Shown here: positions 6,548 to 9,047 of the stretch, in pieces | Layout of the letters: each line of letters opens with the position of its first letter | Position numbering within the stretch: position 1 is the stretch's first letter | Source: Actinomycetales bacterium | Lineage (GTDB): Bacteria; Actinomycetota; Actinomycetes; Actinomycetales; Cellulomonadaceae | NCBI GenBank assembly: GCA_015655615.1 | Contig: JAATES010000294.1 | Location: 1 to 9,047, forward strand | Direction of reading: 5' to 3' | Length of the DNA stretch: 9,047 bases | Made by a program: the position numbers and the translations under genes | Notes under the pieces: model-generated | What the model saw: the letters and a program-made list of their open reading frames with translations, nothing else | What the model was told of the DNA's origin: nothing | The model's database searches: none

Positions 6548-6664
6548 GGCAGTGGTCGACGCCGGGTGAGACGGATCTCGGGGTGCATGGCCGGTACGAG
6601 GGAGATGACGGTGGAACACACGCACACGACAGTGCCGCAGGGTCGTGCCAGGCACAGGGGCACT

Positions 6665-7717
6665 ATGCAGCTGCCGCGGTGGACGGCCGCGGTGGCGGGC
6701 GGTCTTGTCACGGCGGTCGTGGTGGCGGGCTGCGGCAAGGAGGCGACCTCGGCGTCGACCTCGACGGTGTTGCCCGGGGTGACGGATGTGCGCTCTGCGG
6801 CACCTGCGCCGGTGGCCTTTTCGGGCTGGCCGCTGACCGGTGTGGCGAGCGACGACGTGACGGAGCGGCCCTCGCTGGCGGTGAAGATCGAGAACTCTCC
6901 GGAGTCTCGCCCGCAGACAGGCCTGGAGAAGACCGACATGGTCTTCGAGGAGGTCGTCGAGGGTGGCATCACCCGGTTCATCGCCATCTTCCACTCCCAG
7001 GTGCCCTCCGAGATCGGGCCGATCCGTTCGGTCCGCCCGATGGACGCCAATGTGGTCGCGCCCCTGGGCGGGCTGCTGGTGTATTCGGGGGGGCAGAGTG
7101 CCTTCCTCGGGCTGGCACCGAAGGCGGGCCTGCAGGTGATCAGCATGGATGCCGGGGGAGCGGGGTTCTACCGCTCCTCAGCTCGATCGGCGCCGCACAA
7201 CGTGTATGGGACACCGAAGACCTTCTGGTCGCAGGCCACCAAGAAGCACAAGGCCGCGCCGGAGCAGCAGTTCTCCTATTCCACGGATGGCGCCGGTTCG
7301 ACCGCGTCGACGACGGGCAAGACGGCGAGCAAGGTGTCGGTGGCGATGTCACAGTCCAACACTCCCCGTTGGACGTGGAACGAGAAGTCGTCGACCTACT
7401 TGCGCTCGGAGGGGTCGACCCCGTCGAAGTCCGCCGACGGAGTGCGGCTCGCCGCCACCAACGTGGTGGTGCTCACCGTCGACGTGGTCAACACGAAGTA
7501 CAAGGACCCTGCGGGCAACCCCGTGCCCGAGACGGAGATCATCGGCAAGGGAAAGGCGCTCATCGCGAGCGGCGGCAAGGCGGTCGAGGCGACCTGGGAG
7601 AAGAAGAAGCAGAGCAGCCCGATCTCGCTGACGGTGGACGGTCAGGCCGTCAAGCTGGCCCCCGGCAACACCTGGGTCGAGCTCATGCCTTCGACATGGA
7701 AGTGGACCGTCGGCTGA
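6665..7717 (+). CDS. DUF3048 (YerB-like) lipoprotein
   Basis: This 350-aa secreted lipoprotein belongs to the DUF3048 family, which includes Bacillus subtilis YerB; its function is not established. From the ATG at 6665 the first residues are MQLPRW, then a hydrophobic stretch and the lipobox VAGC with the lipidated cysteine at residue 23. A low-complexity Ser/Thr/Ala linker (about 24-52) leads to the N-terminal DUF3048 region. That region contains RPSLAVKIENSPESRPQTGL (68-87), EGGITRFIAIFHSQ (99-112) and IGPIRSVRPMD (117-127). The C-terminal region (about 232-350) includes WTWNEKSSTYLRSEG and ends WVELMPSTWKWTVG. AGGGG lies 4 nt before the chosen ATG. Alternative in-frame starts are GTG 6566, ATG 6587 and ATG 6605, which would give an unusually long n-region. 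It is divergent from menE, and its 3' end overlaps the convergent eamA-family gene by 35 bp. Confidence 0.85.
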   Translation: MQLPRWTAAVAGGLVTAVVVAGCGKEATSASTSTVLPGVTDVRSAAPAPVAFSGWPLTGVASDDVTERPSLAVKIENSPESRPQTGLEKTDMVFEEVVEGGITRFIAIFHSQVPSEIGPIRSVRPMDANVVAPLGGLLVYSGGQSAFLGLAPKAGLQVISMDAGGAGFYRSSARSAPHNVYGTPKTFWSQATKKHKAAPEQQFSYSTDGAGSTASTTGKTASKVSVAMSQSNTPRWTWNEKSSTYLRSEGSTPSKSADGVRLAATNVVVLTVDVVNTKYKDPAGNPVPETEIIGKGKALIASGGKAVEATWEKKKQSSPISLTVDGQAVKLAPGNTWVELMPSTWKWTVG

Positions 7718-8585
7718 CCGCCGCTGACAGGGGCGCGGCCAGCACACCGGCCACCACCAGCACGCCTCCGGCGAGCTCGGTGAGCGAGGGCACCTCGCCA
7801 AGGGCCAGCCAGGCGGTGGCGAACCCGACCACCGGCACCAGCATCGAGAACGGGGCGACCGAGCCGGAGGCATGACGGCGCAACAGGTCCGTCCAGATGC
7901 CGGAGCCGACGATGGTGGCTATCAGGACGGTGTAGAGCAGACCCAGATTGGCGGGCATCGCCGCCGAGGTGCCTGCCGTGCGCAGCGCGTTCCCGATGCG
8001 CTGGGGCCCTTCCACCCACACTGAGAGCGCCAGCATCGGCAATGGCGGAACGACGGTCATCCACATCATGAAGCGGAACGGGTCGTCCGCCTGGGCGGCG
8101 CGGGATGCGATGTTTCCCAGGGCCCAGCCCGCCGCACCGAGCAGGACCAGCAGGACGGGGCCCAGGGCAGCGCTGTGCCCGCGGTGGATGGCGATGATCC
8201 CGAGCCCGGCGACGGCGACCGCGACTCCGACGGCCTGAACGGGTGAGATCCTCTCTTTGAGGAAGACGGCTCCGGCGAGGACCGTGAGTGGAGCAGACGC
8301 CTGTAACAGCAAGGAAGAGAGCCCGGTCGGCGCGCCGGCGGACATGCCCCAGTAGAGGAACACGAACTGGAGGATTCCGAAGCCGAGACCGTAGAGCAGC
8401 AGCCAGCGGAGCTTCACCTGAGGGCGCGGGACGAACAGGATGGCCGGTAGGGCCAGGATCGCGAACCGGAGTGCCACGAGGAACATCGGCGGGTAGTGCC
8501 CCAGCGAGGCGTGGATGGCGAGGAAGTTCAGTCCCCAGCACACGGCAACGAGGAGGGCCAGCAGAGTGTCACGGCGCGTCACCAC
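7683..8585 (-). CDS. EamA/DMT-family membrane transporter (probable metabolite exporter)
   Basis: This is a 300-aa protein of the drug/metabolite transporter superfamily with two EamA repeats, each about five helices (roughly 6-130 and 140-290). Visible landmarks are CWGLNFLAIHASL near the N-terminus, LLQASAPLTVLAGAVFLKER (93-112) closing repeat one, and PFSMLVPVVGFATAWLALGE (245-264) closing repeat two. The family exports amino acids and other small metabolites; the substrate here cannot be read from sequence. Two adjacent GTG codons (8585, 8582) could start translation. GGAG lies 4 nt before the first and 7 nt before the second, so the second may be the true start. The gene is divergent from a LysR-type regulator, which probably controls it. 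The C-terminal codons overlap the convergent DUF3048 gene. Confidence 0.87.
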   Translation of the reverse strand: MVTRRDTLLALLVAVCWGLNFLAIHASLGHYPPMFLVALRFAILALPAILFVPRPQVKLRWLLLYGLGFGILQFVFLYWGMSAGAPTGLSSLLLQASAPLTVLAGAVFLKERISPVQAVGVAVAVAGLGIIAIHRGHSAALGPVLLVLLGAAGWALGNIASRAAQADDPFRFMMWMTVVPPLPMLALSVWVEGPQRIGNALRTAGTSAAMPANLGLLYTVLIATIVGSGIWTDLLRRHASGSVAPFSMLVPVVGFATAWLALGEVPSLTELAGGVLVVAGVLAAPLSAAVSRRSTSMSKA

Positions 8586-8593
8586 GCCACTCC

Positions 8594-8637
8594 ATCATGG
8601 TGTGATCATGAAGGACAACTAAAAATACTTCGATCAT
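8594..8637. promoter_or_regulatory. Putative LysR-type operator region between eamA-family gene and lysR
   Basis: The intergenic stretch holds three ATCAT sequences (8594-8598, 8605-8609, 8633-8637), an ATCA-N5-TGAT inverted repeat (8594-8606) and a palindromic TGATCA (8604-8609). LysR-type regulators bind short dyads with a T-N11-A core between divergent promoters, so these are plausible sites. The spacing does not match the core exactly, and the call rests mainly on position. Confidence 0.35.
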
Positions 8638-8638
8638 A
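8633..8638 (-). promoter_or_regulatory. Candidate -10 (TATGAT) for the EamA-family gene
   Basis: On the minus strand TATGAT matches the sigma-70 -10 consensus at five of six positions and lies in an AT-rich patch that stands out in this GC-rich window. The start would be near 8626, giving a leader of about 40 nt with the GGAG site. It sits only a few bases from the lysR -10 on the other strand. Confidence 0.4.
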
Positions 8639-8642
8639 GGTC

Positions 8643-8648
8643 TACCAT
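8643..8648 (+). promoter_or_regulatory. -10-like TACCAT for leaderless lysR gene
   Basis: TACCAT is followed by TTCTTC and the ATG at 8655, a 6-nt spacing. No Shine-Dalgarno sequence precedes the ATG. This suggests a leaderless regulator transcript, overlapping the exporter promoter on the opposite strand. Confidence 0.45.
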
Positions 8649-8654
8649 TTCTTC

Positions 8655-9047
8655 ATGGACCCACGCCGGCTCTCGCTCCTCCGGGACCTCGCGGCCCAGG
8701 GCAGCGTGACCGCCGTGGCCCGGGCGCGACAGCTCACACCGACCGCCGTGACACAGCAGCTCAAAGTCCTCCAGCAGGAGGCCGGGGCGCTGCTGGTGCG
8801 CCGCAGGGGCCGTGGCGTCGAGATCACCGAGGCGGGCCGGGTGCTGGTGCGTGCCTCGGAGCAGATAGCGGTGGCCATGGCGAGCACGGAGCGCCAGTGG
8901 CAGGAGTACCGCGGAGAACTGTCCGGCACGGTGACGTTGACCGTGTTCCCCACCGCAGGGCAATTGCTGCTGGCGGGTGTGCTGGCGCGCCTCGCCAATG
9001 CCCCCGGCATCAGGCTCGAGGTGCGCGACGTCGACGTCGCGACGGCA
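8655..9047 (+). CDS. LysR-family transcriptional regulator, truncated by the window edge
   Basis: The frame from ATG 8655 stays open to the last base (131 codons), so only the N-terminal part is present. Residues 1-60 are a LysR winged helix-turn-helix: MDPRRLSLLRDLAAQGSVTA, then ARARQLTPTAVTQQLKVLQQ, where TPTAVTQQLKVLQ is the recognition helix region, followed by the wing RRRGRGVEITEAGRVLV (49-65). A linker helix (about 66-90) leads into LSGTVTLTVFPTAG, the start of the substrate-binding domain that senses a small-molecule inducer. The second helix of LysR proteins usually reads SxSAVSxQIxxLE; here Thr replaces Ser, a common variation. Divergence from an EamA-family exporter suggests it controls that gene and probably itself. 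A full-length member has about 290-310 residues. The inducer is unknown. Confidence 0.9.
   Translation, partial: MDPRRLSLLRDLAAQGSVTAVARARQLTPTAVTQQLKVLQQEAGALLVRRRGRGVEITEAGRVLVRASEQIAVAMASTERQWQEYRGELSGTVTLTVFPTAGQLLLAGVLARLANAPGIRLEVRDVDVATA

Noticed and set aside
5801..6994. 397-codon minus-strand frame spanning menE and the DUF3048 gene
   Set aside because: It is Arg/His/Pro-rich low-complexity sequence, crosses a divergent promoter region and is out of frame with menE, whose motifs are unambiguous.
6340..7875. 511-codon plus-strand frame overlapping menE start, DUF3048 and the eamA 3' end
   Set aside because: It crosses three real genes, is Gly/Arg-rich and has no domain features.

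Overview
The window looks like chromosome from a high-GC Gram-positive actinobacterium. Third codon positions are strongly G/C, GTG starts are common, and several genes (DUF4229, PLDc_N, single-chain YibE/F, LRV plus beta-propeller) belong to families typical of Actinomycetia. MenA and MenE point to a menaquinone-based respiratory chain. A Propionibacteriaceae-like or related lineage is my guess from the gene set only.

Layout, left to right. (1) Positions 14-107 hold a perfect 14-bp tandem repeat of about six and a half copies. It lies just ahead of a GTG-started YibE/F-family membrane protein gene (139-1677). (2) A small PLDc_N-type membrane protein gene (1608-1922, minus) converges on yibE/F and overlaps its 3' end. 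(3) A divergent promoter region (1923-2122) leads into a 625-aa bitopic membrane protein with an N-terminal LRV domain, one membrane helix and an outward-facing PQQ-like beta-propeller (2123-4000). (4) A short DUF4229 membrane protein follows (4099-4428). (5) On the opposite strand are the menaquinone genes menE (5329-6519) and menA (4393-5271), an operon transcribed leftwards. (6) Divergent from menE is a DUF3048/YerB-like lipoprotein (6665-7717). (7) An EamA/DMT-family exporter (7683-8585, minus) and a divergent LysR-family regulator (8655 onward, cut by the window edge) form a classic regulator/exporter pair.

How the genes work together: MenE activates o-succinylbenzoate to its CoA ester. 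MenA later prenylates 1,4-dihydroxy-2-naphthoate to demethylmenaquinone. The enzymes between them (MenB, thioesterase) and the earlier steps are not in the window. Most other genes encode envelope proteins of unknown role, and only the LysR/EamA pair has an obvious regulatory logic. Two architectural themes recur. All three convergent gene pairs overlap at their 3' ends. Four genes (PLDc_N, DUF4229, menE, lysR) have a TANNNT -10-like hexamer 6-7 nt upstream of the start codon, the arrangement expected of leaderless transcripts.

I found no RNA genes, transposases, CRISPR array, phage or defence genes, and no convincing new multi-gene system. The items most worth a second look are the hairpin-capable 14-bp repeat array, the leaderless promoter pattern, and the LRV-TM-propeller protein.
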